The notes under the pieces: generated by a model | Told to the model about the DNA's origin: nothing | The model's database searches: none | What the model saw: only the letters and a program-made list of their open reading frames with translations | Shown: positions 50,488 through 62,999 of the stretch, piece by piece | Numbering within the stretch: the stretch's first letter is position 1 | Layout: each line of letters begins with the position of its first letter | Assembly (NCBI GenBank): GCA_025526915.1 | Contig: JAHLKH010000014.1 | Coordinates: forward strand, 62,001 to 126,000 | Length of the DNA: 64,000 nucleotides | Origin: Entophlyctis helioformis | Lineage: Eukaryota > Chytridiomycota > Chytridiomycetes > Chytridiales > Chytriomycetaceae | Direction of reading: 5' to 3' | Translations under genes and position numbers: made by a program

Positions 50488-53400
50488 TCATTCAGATCGC
50501 GATGTCGAGGCGGTGGCCAGCAACACGTCCAAAGCAATGCGTCCGTCGGATGCCTGCACGGCGGCGCGCAGATCGTCCATGGACACACCACTGGCCATCT
50601 CGACAGAGAACAGGCCGCAGTCAATGCCCGCTCGGCGGGGCTTGGCATCGGCAGCACGCTTGGATGCCGGCTCGGACGGCGTCTTTTTCGGAGAGCCAGC
50701 AGGTGCGTCATGGTGTCCGGCTTCAAACGCCTTGATGCTCGGAATGCGGACGCCAACCCGTGCACGGTCCCACGAAAAAACAACCATGACGGGTCCATCT
50801 GGTGATGCAAGATTGAACCGAGAGATGTCGAGGCCAGCGACTGCCGCCGATGCACGCTCCAGAGCCTCGTCAAGAGAAACCGGGCCAGCATGCCTTTTGT
50901 GGGGATGCTTGCTTGGCAGAGATCGTCGCCGCGGGCAGCGTTGGGCAGCGGGCTACCAAACATGTTTGTGTCTGCCGACTCTGCGCGCGAGTGGCTGTAG
51001 TCATTGGCATGATCAGGCACAGTCGATGCCGACGCCTCAGAGCCCTGGTCAGATGCCACGCGCAACATCTTGCTTGGGGCATTCGCTCGTCCTGATCGGC
51101 TGCAGCATCTGACAGCACTCGCTTGGCAGGCTTGAGCGTGCTATACTCGTGCCCAAAGATCACTGCAGCGTCATCTGTTTGCCGTGCCACGCTCGTGTCA
51201 GCACACATGCACCTTCTTAGCCATGCCAGTGTGGCCACTCACCAATAAAGGCATCGTCGGTGTCGACAATGTCAAAGTCGCATGTGTTGCCGACAACACC
51301 CTCGTCGGAATAGTGCAGCAGAACATCGCCAAATCCAAGCGCAGGCCGTGTGACATAGGACGGAATACCAAATTCGCGATCAGCTAGAAGCTGCACCTGC
51401 GCGTCTGGCACCTTGCCAACAAAGGTAAGCGTATCCATGGGATCCTTGGCGCTGGAAGCCGTTGACGATCGGTTGGCAGCTCCAGCCCCAGTCGCAGCTC
51501 GGCCGGGAACCGTGTTTGGCACGCTCGGCGTTTCCGACAGAGTTGATAGTGCACCGGAGCGATGCGCGTCTTGGAGCACAGACGTAACCATGCGCAACTG
51601 CGATAGCGACATCATCTGCGAAACTGGCGGCATAGCCAGCGTTGAAGCAGCGGCGGCGGCCACGTTCTTGGTATCGTGTTGGATGCTCGCAACTCCAACT
51701 AACATCGTGTTGGCTGCACCTGAACCGTCATGAGGCGGTAAGGCAGTGGCAGGAGACACACCGACAACGATGGGATCGGCTTGTCCTGAACCTTGCGCCA
51801 GGCTTTGCCGATGGTCTTCCGTCTTGACGGCCCCAAGGGCTGGCGATGTCGAGGTCATGTGCTGCTGCTGCTGCTGCTGCTGTTGCTGTTGCAAGTTGGT
51901 TTGACTAGGCGTCGCATTGCCCACTGGGTAGCTTTGAGGCGTGGCTGGAGATGGTGCCGAGTGCATCAGCGGCGTTGTGACTGGCAGAGGGCTCGCTGTC
52001 ATCATGGCGGTGGCAGAGGCATTGCCGGTTGACGCGTTTGTCTCGAGGATGGTGCAGTATTGCTTGTACTTTGTCAGGTGGATCTGGGCTGTGTCGAACA
52101 TCTCGGGAGACAGATAGTAGATGCCCTGTGGAAGTGCCTCGATCTGCTCGGTAATCATTTGTTTCTGATTCGTACGGAAGCATTATCCGCAGAGCGCTTG
52201 TTAGTCGACACTGGGATGGTCTGCATGTGGTGTCCTGCGTGATCCACTCACCATCGAAAGCAGCTTTTTCAGCTTATCCGGCTCAGTGTCGCCAACTTGT
52301 TGCTTGATCACGGCCGCAAAGTGGTCAATCATATGGTACAGTGGCAATATCTGCTGGATCTGCTCAGATCAGGGCCGAGAACGGTGGCATCAGTCAGCAG
52401 GCTGATGATAAGATGCACCGACGTTACACTCTGGCGTACCTTTTTGCTGACCATCTTCTTTTGAGGGTCAGTCAGGTTGAGGGGACTCAGCCGGACACTA
52501 GGTTGGGAGGCTGCGTGTGCCAAGAAAGAATGTCAGCAAGCGGGCATGGATGAGTCCAAAGGAGAAGTCAAGCATTGTGGCGGACCTGCTGGAGCCTTGG
52601 CCTGAGCGCCAAGGTAGACGGAGCCCGGGAGGGGGATGAAATGGAATGCTGTTGCTGCTGTTGCTGCTGCTGCTGCTGAGTAAAGATGGGTGTGCTTGAA
52701 TTGACCATGGGCGATGGGCCAGGGCGGAAGAGCTGATTCTGCTGAATGGGTGTCATTCCAGAAGCCAGCATTGGGCTGGCAGTCGAATGCATGCCGCCTT
52801 GCTGCTGCTGGAGCTGGGAAAGCTGGGAAAGCTGCTGTTGGTGGGCCGCATTAAGTGCCATGCCGCGAAACGGTGCATTTGCAGGCAAGGCCGGCGACGC
52901 GCTCGGAGCGATTCCGCCAAGACGCGAAGCCTGCTGCATCGCATGCTGCTGTTGCTGTTGCTGCTGTTGCTGCTGAAGCTGTTGCTGCTGCTGCTGCTGG
53001 AACGGATTGGTCTGCTGGCCCATCAGCTGGCTGTTTAGCATGTTTGCATTTCCAACGCCTTGCAATCCCTGCTGGCTCATGAGAGCATCTATCCACACAG
53101 TCACCATCCATTGAACGATGAACGCAACACGTTAGCGACCGAAACAGCCGCCGACAAAGCTATGCGTCCATGCAGTGCGCACTCTGGGGATCCAGCCGCC
53201 TCTTGATACTCGTAATCTTTTGCTGGAGCATGGCCGCATACGTTTCCTAGTACCATGTCTGCACGTCAGATCAACCCGTGCCACAGCATGCACATGGCAG
53301 CAAGACACAAGCGCTGCGGAAACAGAGTGCATGAGGCGTGATGGACTGGCATACATAGGAATCTGCAGTCTGGTAGATCTTGGACTCGAAGCCAGCAGCC

Positions 53401-54001
53401 AAGTCGTTGATCCTTTCTTCTGGATGGGTCTGATTCGGCGGCACTCCCATACGAACGACTTCGATGCTGGATGTGCCGATCGACCAAGTATGCACGTGTG
53501 CAAAGAGACAAGGCAGACAAGAAGTCAGTGGCGTGGCCACAGCAACGGACATGGGCAGCCGGCCGGCAGCCGACCGATGTCCAGGCGAGTCTGATGGGAT
53601 GGCCGGTCGCCTTACAGATGGGCCACCGTCTCCTGTCGTGCCTTGTCAGAGATGGATGCACGCCAGTTGGCGTTGCTGTTCAGGCCAGCGCCAGTGTTTT
53701 GGCCAGGGGTCTGGCTGGCGCCGCCGACAGTGGAAAGAGACGACTGCTGCTGGTGTTGCTGCTGCTGCTGCAAGAGCAGTTGCTGCTGGAGCTGCTGGAA
53801 CTGTATCGACTGAAGGTGCTGGGCCTGCTGCTGCTGGAGCTGTTGCTGTTGCTGCTGTTGCTGGCCGGTGAGAGGCTGGAAGAGGCGCTGTTGAGCCTGC
53901 TGCTGTTGCTGCTGCTGCTGTTGCTGCTGTTGCTGCTGAAGCTGCTGCTGCTGCTGCTGGAACATGGCAAGCAGCTGCGGATTGAGGTTGCTGTTGTTCA
54001 T
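50488..54001 (-). CDS. MED15: Mediator subunit 15 (MED15/Gal11), KIX domain and polyglutamine tracts
   Basis: Tail-module Mediator subunit that binds activators. A start at 54001 (MNNSNLNPQLLAMF) is possible, though an upstream exon cannot be excluded. Several Gln runs precede the KIX domain, which begins NANWRASISDKARQETVAHL (donor GTAAGG near 53611). KIX continues in exons at about 53470-53350 (HPEERINDLAAGFESKIYQT) and 53222-53160 (ETYAAMLQQKITSIKRRLDP). More Gln-rich exons follow at 53107-52568 and 52158-51217. The latter start EALPQGIYYLSPEMFDTAQI and end near FGDVLLHYSDEGVVGNTCDF, with a C-terminal part reaching 50488 (MVVFSWDRARVGVRIPS). NWR-x-x-x-x-x-xAR and FE-x-KIY are hallmark KIX residues. 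Exon joins in the C-terminal third are approximate. Confidence 0.78.
51860..51895. repeat. CAG/CAA polyglutamine tract in MED15
   Basis: Ten consecutive Gln codons on the minus strand (CTG repeats on plus). Further tracts lie at about 52655-52682, 52945-53005 and 53752-53962, the last with runs of up to about 15 Gln. Confidence 0.9.
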
Positions 54002-54118
54002 CAGGTCTGTGGATTGCACGGCAAGTGGTGGTGGCAGATGCAGCCTGGAGAAGAATGATGGTTCATTGACACAAAGGGGAGGGGGACAGACGCATAAAGG
54101 GCACGCAGCAGGCGGTGA

Positions 54119-55968
54119 TCAGCGGCGCTCCTGGCGCTTGGTCTCCTGCTCCACCCGCGCGTACAGCATGTACAGAGCCTTGCTGACGGCGTCAGGCATG
54201 CCAGTGACGGTGATGACGCGACGACGCACGCCTGGCTGGGGATCGCCAATCTTGATCTGTAAGACATGGTATCAGTCGGCCATCTCTTGGCATCGCATCT
54301 CATTCGACCGCATGATACGGGCACAGCGCGCCAACAACAAGGTGCTTCTTACCTGGCATCCAGACGACGTGCGAATCTCGTTGATCTTGGCGCCGCCCTT
54401 GCCGATGATGCACCCACAAACTCGTCGGGGATCGTCATCTGCTCCGTCTTGCTGTTGGCTCCATCGCCGCAAGCACGCGGGCGTCGCCCATGTATCCACC
54501 GCCTGTGACTGGCCCGCTGCCAACCCTGCATTGGCACTACCGCTGTTGCCAGCACCTGCGTTGCCACCTGCACTGCCTGCGGTCGGCATGGCAGGCATGC
54601 CCGGCATCATGCCCGGCATCATTCCGGGCATGGCATACGGATTAAAGTACGCGCCACCAGGTCCAGGCACCATGCCAGGCATGCCCGCAAAGAATCCTGT
54701 TGTGGCGGCTGCGGCTGTCTGGTTGCTGGCTGTGCCGCTTGCACCCGAGCCTGCACTGCCTTGGCCGCCATACGGATTGGCGCCGGGAAAAGGGGGGTAT
54801 CCAAAAGAACGAGCTTGCATCGCCTGCATGTTTTGCATGGCCTGCATGCCAGACATGCCGGGCATGCCCATGCTCATGCCGCCGGGCAGAGCCATGCCAG
54901 GTGCGTAGCCCATGCCCATGCCCAACCCATGCCCATGCCATTCCAGCAGCAGAACCCGGCGCACCATACGACGCCATGGGAGCCTGTGGCACATAGAGCA
55001 CGGTGTTTGTCGTCTTGTCCGAAAACTCGCCAATGAGATATCCAATGCGGGTGATGGCCGTCTGCAATGCAAACGGCGTGCCCGAGATGGCAAGGAGACG
55101 CTCGGTGGAGTTGGGCATGGGCTCCGCCTGCGCAAACAGACGGCAGCCCGAGATCTCTTGCAGCTCGCGGATACGGAAGCCTTGCTTGCCAATGATGACG
55201 CCAATACGAGCCTGGGGCACAAGCATCCGGAACGTCACTAAGCGACTCTGAGGGTCGGCCGGCATGGAGCTAACGGTGCCGTTGGGGCCGTTGGTCAGGT
55301 TGGCTGCGAGAGCGGGGTCTGTGGCCTGCATGGTCGCAGCCAGCTTGGCAGCAACGAGCGTGAATGCACGCGCATTCGTCTCTGGCGTGCCCGTCACGCT
55401 CATGATGCGGTCGGGAGCGCCTGGAACCTGGCCCGAGACGGTGACGCGGGAGCCGCTGTTGTCGCGCACCTCGGCCACATGCTGGCCGCCCTTGCCAATG
55501 ATGACGCCGGCCTCCTTGGCCGAAATGAGCACACGCATGCGCACATTCTTGAGCTCGCGCTGTGCCGCGTCGAGGATCTTGGCGCTGAGGCTCATGCTCG
55601 GATCGACGCCGGTGACGTAGTCGTCGGCAGCGCCAGGGGCCCGCCGATCATGGAGCCCGACGGATCAAACATCATGGAGCCGTTCACCTGCATGGTGCCC
55701 TTGAGCATGGTAGGCACGCCCGGGAGATGCTGTTGTGGGTGCATGTCGCTGGTGGGGTGCGAGGCGTGATGGCTGTGTCGTCGTCGGCGGGCAGCGGCGA
55801 CACGGCCTCGTCCTCTGCCACGGCCAGCGAAATGGCGGGCACGTCGTCGGTCGCCTGGCGCTTGAATCTGGACGAGCGGCCGGCTGTGGGCGAGCTTGCA
55901 TCCGAGGCATTGTCGTCGTCGAGCGTGCGCTTGCGGTCGGGCGACTGCTGCGAAGTGGTGCTGTTCAT
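54119..55968 (-). CDS. Three-KH-domain RNA-binding protein (PCBP/hnRNP K-like)
   Basis: Binds C-rich single-stranded RNA/DNA by family. The start at 55968 (MNSTTSQQSPDRKRTLDDD) leads an acidic/basic head with an RFKRQ patch. KH1 has ISAKEAGVIIGKGGQHVAEV, KH2 has VPQARIGVIIGKQGFRIREL, and KH3 has CIIGKGGAKINEIR then IKIGDPQPGVRRRVITVTGM. Between KH2 and KH3 is a Gly/Met-rich stretch of repeated MPGM units. The last intron (donor GTAAGA at 54353, acceptor TTACAG before IKIGD) is clear. The frame breaks by one base at about 55755, 55640, 54945 and 54413. The last lies at the conserved FVG-CIIGKGG junction of KH3. Either the assembly has dropped bases here or this copy is degenerate. Confidence 0.82.
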
Positions 55969-56669
55969 GGCTCACGCGGCTGTGTTGGTATACTGCGAGG
56001 GCTGGAGAGGAGACTGGAGAGAGACTGGAGAGAGACTGGAGAGAGACTGGAGAGGGTGGAAGCCAGCAGACGCAGCAGCGGACATGGAGGGACGAGAAAG
56101 GGCAGGCAGGCAGGCAGACAGATAGACAGATGGATAGATAGACAGCAGCAGCAGACAGACAGACAGACAGAGAGGGCATGCACAGTCAGGCAGGTGGAAC
56201 GGCAAAGGCACACACACCGACACAGGCAGGCAGGCACGGACAGGCAGGCACGGACAGGCAGGCACAGCACGCACAGCGAGAGAGAGAGAAGAGAGAGAGA
56301 AGACAGAGGCACAGGCACAGGCACAGACGCTGGAGGGCTGGTGGAGGGCTGGTGGAGGGCTGGCTTGGAGGGCAGAGGCTGGTGGTGGTTGAGTGTGTGT
56401 GTGTGTGGTGGCTGCGGGTGCAGTGGCGCAGTGGAGGGCAGAGGAGTGGAGGGCGGGAGTCTGAGTGGATGGCTGAGTGGGGAAGGCGGGATTCAGCGAA
56501 ATTCCACTTTGACGTTGAGCCCGACTTCCAAGACCCGATCTGTGAGCGCACTCTCGCTCGCCTCTGCCCAGACTGCGCGGCACTGACCCGGCAGCACAGC
56601 CCTTTGTCTGTCTCGCACCTGCTCGCTGCTTGCATCCGTTCATCCATCCATCCGTCCGTCCATCCATCT
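55969..56669. promoter_or_regulatory. Repeat-rich divergent intergenic region
   Basis: Lies between the KH-protein start (minus) and the large repeat-protein start (plus). It holds a 12-base tandem array (AGAGACTGGAGA, about four to five copies, 56006-56058), CAGACAGA/GATAGACA iterations (56105-56175), a GGCACGGACAGGCA array (56220-56265), a GA tract (56277-56303), three GGTGGAGGGCT units (56335-56362) and a GTGTGT run (56393-56408). Much of it stays open as an ORF, which looks accidental. Confidence 0.65.
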
Positions 56670-59600
56670 ATGAGGAGAAGATCGATTATTGCGCTGCCGC
56701 CCGCCGTCAACAGCACCGCTGGCAACCCAGCAGAGCCGGCCGGCGACCCACAGGACTCTGCCAGCCTCGAAAAGGACGACGTGCTGCCCAAGCCGCTGCC
56801 GGCTCGTCGCAGACCCTCAATCCTGACGGGCCTGCAGTCCTTTATACACGACCGGCAGGTGCGACTCGCCGCCGTTGTTGTTGCGCCGTCCAGCCGTCCG
56901 CATCCATCTGACACTGACCTGTTGTCGCTCTTCCTGCATGTCCTTGGCATGCCGTCTGGCTGCACGGTTCCCACTTGGTCTGCTCCGCTCCGCGCTTCCA
57001 TCGATCCACAACAACAAAACACGCGTCGCCGCACTCGAACGCGTCACGGCTTGCGCAACAACAAACAGAACGCAAAGCCATCAGCCGCTCCTACCGACGG
57101 AGAGACGGCAGCAAGCGGTGCACATCCTCCTCCCTTGTCGCACACGGACCAGCGTCGCGAGAGCATCGGCGCTGTGCCTACTTTGGCTGCTCGTCTGCGG
57201 TCAACCATCAGTCAGCTGCGTGGCAACACTGGCGTCGCCAGTTCGTTCATGGCCTCGGATGCCTCGAGCGATGGTCCCTTGGAAGACCACCAAGCCTCGC
57301 GTGGCAGCGGAAGCGGTGCTCCTTTCACAAGCCTTGTTCGCCGGTCGCTTGGTGATGTCAAGGGCATCCGATCGCACGCTTCCAACAGCATGGAGTTTAA
57401 TGGATCAGAGTCATCGCAGTCGGTCGCATCACTCGCCTATCCATGGCATGCCAATTCTTCCACATCGGTTGGGAGCAACGACATGGACAGCGAGAGTTGT
57501 GTTGCTGGCTCCATGGAAGGAGTCTCAAAGCCCCAGCCAGGACCGTCTGGATTCATGGCCCGCTGGCGGAGGCGGTCAAGCAAGAGCAGCGTCCAAAGCA
57601 GCGTCGCAAACAGCTTTGCTGACCTTGATGCTGCCATGACATCTTCAACAACAATCGCACAGGCATCAACATCAGCTGGAGCAACACCATCAGCCGAAAA
57701 ATCCTCACAGGGTACAGGCATGTACATGCCTGTGAGGCGAATGTCTGCGACAGTCGAATCCACTGGCTCCAACCCACCACCAGCTGCCCAAGCGAGTGCT
57801 GCGAGTGCCCAGCCAAGGACTCGCGACATGAATATCCCCATTAAGCGCCGCAAAGACATTTCCCGGCTGCTGGGAGTCGATCAGGTTCCCACAGTCCAAG
57901 GTGGGCCAGCTATGGCTGACATGGCAAGAACCCCGCAATCGTCGCAATCTCCTCTGTCGCCATTGTCGCCATTGTCTCCCACGTCCGTCAGCACGTCCAT
58001 GTCGGCCATGGACTCGTATTCGCGCTCCAGAATGACACTAGACAAGAGCAGCAATGCATCGGTATCGTACGGGTATGGCGGGTCAGAGTCTGGACAAGGC
58101 AGCAGTGCCCATGGCAGTGCCAGTCTGTTTGGACTTGGCTTTGGGCTTGGGCGATCTGGCGGCAATCGCGTAACCAACAGCAGCGGATTCGGCAGCAGTA
58201 CCGATAGCACCGACCCTTTCCAGCATCCGCAACACAGACACTCTGGAATCCAGCGCAGACAGAGGTCATTCGGAGATCAACTTGTGGGCTCGCCCGTTGC
58301 CGATATTGGCATGAATTCGGCCGAGTTGAGCGCAAGCATCAGCAGCGACGTCGAGCTGGACGAGCATGACTTGTACTACAACAACGTGTTTGACGGATCA
58401 GGCACCATCAGCCCGGCCGACGACGCGCTCGACCATGACAGTGATCAGGATGCAGCACCACGACGTCGCCGCAAAGACCTCGTATCGCATCTTGGCTCGC
58501 ATTCCACGAGCCGTCCTGGCCAAGCCAAAACAACAAATATCCAGGCTCAGCCTCAGACAGCGCAAGTCGAGCCAAGGCGCAAATCCAGCATCACAGGCAT
58601 GTTTGCAATCCATCCACTTGGATCGCGACGCAAATCCAAGGGCCGCGACAGCACCGAAAGCATGCCGGTCAATCATATGGGAGAGTCAGAGGCTGCCCAA
58701 GAAGCCAACGACGTCATTGCAGACCAGCTGCTCAACAAACGGCATCGCAAAAACTTGGTCGCCATGCTCGGATTCGACTCTGCCCAACGCAGCAGCCGTC
58801 AAAGCCGTCGTGCTCCATTGCAAGGCAGCGGTGTGCCCATGTCCAGCAACGCGCAGGGTGATTCGTACCATAGCCAAACCAGTGACCACATGAATACCAT
58901 CGAGGACACTGGCGAGATGTCGGTGTCACCAGGCGATGGTAGCGGCTTTTCGGCAATGTACAGAGCTGTTCGAGGCGTGCTCGGTGCATCATTATCGTCC
59001 CATTCGCAGTCCAACTCACGCTCCCACTCACGCTCTCACTCACGATCCCACTCACGATCCCACTCGCGTAACCAAGCCGCGTCATCTGGTGGCTCGTCAA
59101 AGGCGTATGAGGAGACGGACAGAAACATGTCGCATGCATCTGCGTCTGCATCTGGCGGACTGCCACCAGCAGCCAAGCGCATCCACACCAAAAACATTGC
59201 TGCGCATCTGGGGCTGGGCGAGGCCTCGGGACCATCCAAGATCGGCCGGCCGCTCGTCCTCGACGAGCACACGGACGACCCAGAGCTGCAAGAAGCGCTG
59301 GCCGTCATCAACGAGTACATGTCGCACGGCCACACCTCGGATGCAACGAGCCAAGCCAAGGTGTACAAGGAGGCTGTGCGCAAGGTGCGCAAGGTGCTCG
59401 GCAATGCCAAGTCGCGTCTTCAGCATACAGTGCAAACGGTGCGCGGGGGCGGACAGCCCTGGTCGTTTCCACACGGGCGTCGTCGGGCGGGCAACTCTGT
59501 GTCGGATCCTGGCATGAACGCGTTCATTGACAGCGTCGAGCGCAGGCTGGAGCTCGAGGAAGAGTACGCGCGCCAGGAGCAAGTCGACAACATCTACCGC

Positions 59601-62541
59601 GAGACGCTACGCAAGCTGCAGCTTGAGCCAGTGGTGATTCCCAAGTTTGGAGGGGCTGGGCCGGGATCCAGCCAAAGCGATCTTGGCGAGAGCCACGAGA
59701 GGCTCGCACAACGGCAGCCACACGACGGCAGGGTTCATGGCACGGTGGCTAAAGAGCCCTCTCTGTGGAGCATGGTCAGTGGTCGGCTGTCGCAACATGC
59801 TGCTCCCAAGGCACTCGAGTCACAGCTGCGATCGCGGTCGCCATTAGGAGCCACTGCAGACTCTGCGGACGCTGCGTACGAACCAAGTGGCCATGCCGAG
59901 GTCGGCAGTGGGCTTGAGGATGAGCCGGACGAACCAGTTCAGTACGCCACGTCGCGTTTCAGGGTCGTGGATCTGATTCGGTCGCCGACGCTGACATGGG
60001 ACGATCTGGTTCTGGACGCGAAGCGGCAGGCCAAAGTGTATGCGGGCGAGTCCCAGGCAACCCTTGCATACATGACGCCGCGCGGATCGCTCGCTGTGCC
60101 GATTCCCGACGGTCGTCCGAGCCAGAGCTGCCTCCGAAACAGTGGCGCAACACGCAGGGGCGTGGAGAGCGGCAAAGACCGTGCGCATCCGCAACAGCCG
60201 CAGACACAGGGCAAGGCAGGGCTATCGGACGAGCAGCTGCAAAAAAGCCATGCCAGCTATGCAGATGCGCGAGACTCGATTGCAACGGTTGCCACGCCGC
60301 GCTCGTCCATGGTGGAAGGATACGCAAGCGGCAACACGGGCAGCACTGGCGAGGCAGGCGAGCCTAGCAAGCAAGGCAAATTCAGCAACAGTCTCTTCAT
60401 GACGGCGCTGGCCAACAACCACACGCTGCAAGCATACATTGCAACTGGGCCGGCCGACACCATGGTGGATCTCACGGGCCACGAGTTTCTGGCTACAAAG
60501 GGACATCCGGACAAAGTCAGCAAGCCCGTCGACGAGCCGGGAGTGGATGTGGATGTCCTTCTTGCCAAGATCCTCGGTGACGATGATTTCAAGCGCACGC
60601 TGATTGGCGACCACCTCCTGTTCAACCAAGAGGCGCACCCCGACCTGTTTGGCGAAGCCGAAGGGCTGCCGTTGATGGCAGAAACCCGCGAAGCGTTGAA
60701 CGGACATCGCAGACACGGCAGTCGCGGAGACAGCAGCAGCCGCAGAAGCAGCCAGGGCAGCTCCGACGCCGAGTCGATCAGTTCATTTGTTGATCGCGGG
60801 CCGTCATGGAACGACTTTGTGCACTTTACTCGGCCGCTGGACTCGCCATACTTGGGCATCCGCAACGCCTCTGCAGTTGGTGGTGGTGGTGGTGGTGGTC
60901 GGCGACGCGGGCGTAGATCTGGCAGTGCGGAGGCCGTCGCATCGCAACCAGCAGATCGAATGTTGGGGGTAGCAGCATGGCAGGCAGCAGCAACCAGGGG
61001 GACCGCGGCCAGCCACACACAGACGGCGAAGCCAGCGATTTCGACTCGGATGCAGAAATGCCCAGGCCAGGCGTGCCGATCATTGTGCATGAGCACTGGG
61101 ACGGCGAGCAGAGTTACCGCGACGACGGTGCCAGTTTCGTGGGCCAAGACGACCAAGACGCGGATCCCCACAGAGACCAGATGAACAACATCGAGGGTGA
61201 AGCCGGCGATGCTGGCAACGACGCCTATGTCTATTCGTTTGGCGAGTCTGACTCGGACTCGGATGACGGGCTCGGCGACCATCCACTGCATCGGTCCAAC
61301 AGCGAGGCGTGCGATCTGTTCGAGTTGGAGCTGCTCTTTGAGCAGCACCGACGCCGAGCGCATCGGGCACGCAAGATGATGGCGGGCAGCACACCGCAGA
61401 CATCAGCCTCGTCACAACCGACGCCTGGACAGTGGCAGCAGTATGTCACCAGCCCGACGGGCCAGCTTCGCGAGGTTCTTGCCAGCGACCGCGGGCAGCC
61501 GTCACGAGGGCGAGTGGCTGGATCGCAGTCTGGGTCTGCACAAGGACGCGCAGATGGAATGCAGAGCAGAGGATGACCAGAGCCAGACCGACTCGCCCTT
61601 CAACGACAGCAAGCGGTCATCTGTGCAGAACGTTGGGCCGTCGCAACTCGAGGCGGCGAGCATGGCCGCGGCAGAGTACTATGCGACCAGCGGCGCGCAG
61701 ATCCGGCCGCACGGCATCGCGCGAGCCTCGCTGAGTCCCACGGGCAGCAAAGGGCAGGGAATGTCGGCATCGGCAGACTTGCGCATCCAGTCGAGCGGCA
61801 GCGTTGGCGGGTCCATTGGATCGCGACGTGACGACCAGCAGCAGCACCAGCCAGAGTCACAGGCGCAGACAGCAGCGATCCTGGAAGCGCGACGACAGCG
61901 GAACAAGATGGGGCTGCGGTCGATTGACAACTTTTTGAGCACGCACCAGTCCGCGATTGGGCCAGACAGCGTACCCGAGCACACGTGGGACGAGCTGGCC
62001 GGGCTAACGAATCTGTCGAGCACGTCCGAGTTCCGCAACCTGATTGGCTTTATCTTTGGCGATCACGGGAGTGGCAGTGGCCACCGGGGGAGCGTAAGCG
62101 CAGCCTCTGCGACGGGCGGTGGCGGCGGTAGTGGCGGGATGGCGGACGGTGGCGACGTGTTTGTGAACGGCATCGGTGCCGACGAGATGGTTCCGTTGGG
62201 GGCAAACGGGCGGCGACAATCGCTGGCCGTTCCACTGCTGGCCGACGGCGGCAGATCGCGCCGGCAGAGCATGGCCGATCCAGGCCAGCAGCGCGACCAG
62301 CCATCCAACGACCAGGAGGAGCACCACCACTTTCAGTCGATGGATGGCGGCGAGGGGTTTGACTACACGTACGAGGAGATCTGGCCGGCCACCGACGATG
62401 TGCGGCAGGCGTGTCTCGAGGCAGGCGACTCGTGCTCGTCGTCGGACATGTCGTCGCCGTGCGTGTCCATGGTTGCCGACGACGCGAATGTGGCTCAAGC
62501 GCTGGCCGAGGCGGTGGCCACCGAGATGCGCAGACGGCAGT
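56670..62541 (+). CDS. Very large disordered protein with four short KRxxK(D/N)-LG repeats, unrecognised
   Basis: Start proposed at 56670 (MRRRSIIALPPAVN). The frame is open to 61184, then two one-base frame breaks (about 60975 and 61500) lead to DAYVYSFGESDSDSDDG and finally to the stop near 62541. The protein would be near 1,950 residues, Ser-rich. A short motif recurs four times: IKRRKDISRLLGVDQ (57838-57882), PRRRRKDLVSHLGSH (about 58458-58503), NKRHRKNLVAMLGFDS (about 58732-58779) and KRIHTKNIAAHLGLGEA (about 59173-59223). RRPSILTGLQ and RRKSSITGMF form a second pair. An SRSHSRSHS array lies at 59005-59070. A more ordered acidic C-terminal part has LANNHTLQAYIATG and FKRTLIGDHLLFNQE. No enzyme domain or membrane helix is seen. 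An intron between about 56862 and 57080 is possible. Confidence 0.62.
59005..59072 (+). repeat. 12-base tandem repeat encoding Ser-His-Ser-Arg
   Basis: Five to six units of TCCCACTCACGC-like sequence, in frame within the large repeat protein. Confidence 0.88.
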
Positions 62542-62999
62542 GAGTGTGCTGCATCCAATAAACGAGCGCTGATTGCTGCGTGTTGTTTTACAGAAGCAGC
62601 GGCCTCGACCGTGTCTGTGCGGCGCAGCCCCATGGCGATACCGATGGCCATGGCGGCCCGTCCGTCACCCGCCGTCACCCGCTGGTGAGTCACGATGATG
62701 CAAAGCTGATGCGGGCGGTGCCCGAGAGCATTGGCGGACGGGCAACTGACTCGCGGCTGACTCGCAGGCGGCAGCAGCCAGCGCGCAGCCGCCACATAAG
62801 ACGCAGCCAGCCCCGCTGGCGAGCAGGGTCCGCACACGCCGAGCCGCCTCCCTCCCGCACACCTCTGCATGCTTTCTGAACCGACCGCCGAAACTTGGCC
62901 CAACCACCACAAGATCACGACCGCAGACGCGGCCTCCCTTGCAACACACACACCACACACACAACCGCACCACTCACACCAGCCCCTGCAGCACCCGCC
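62542..62999. other. Intergenic region before CBS-domain gene
   Basis: 458 bases with ACAC repeats near 62945-62968 just before the ATG. Open frames here have no codon pattern or similarity that I recognise. Confidence 0.5.

Noticed and set aside
56178..56669. In-frame N-terminal extension of the large repeat protein
   Set aside because: It consists of translated microsatellites with no codon bias. The ATG at 56670 after the repeats is a more natural start.
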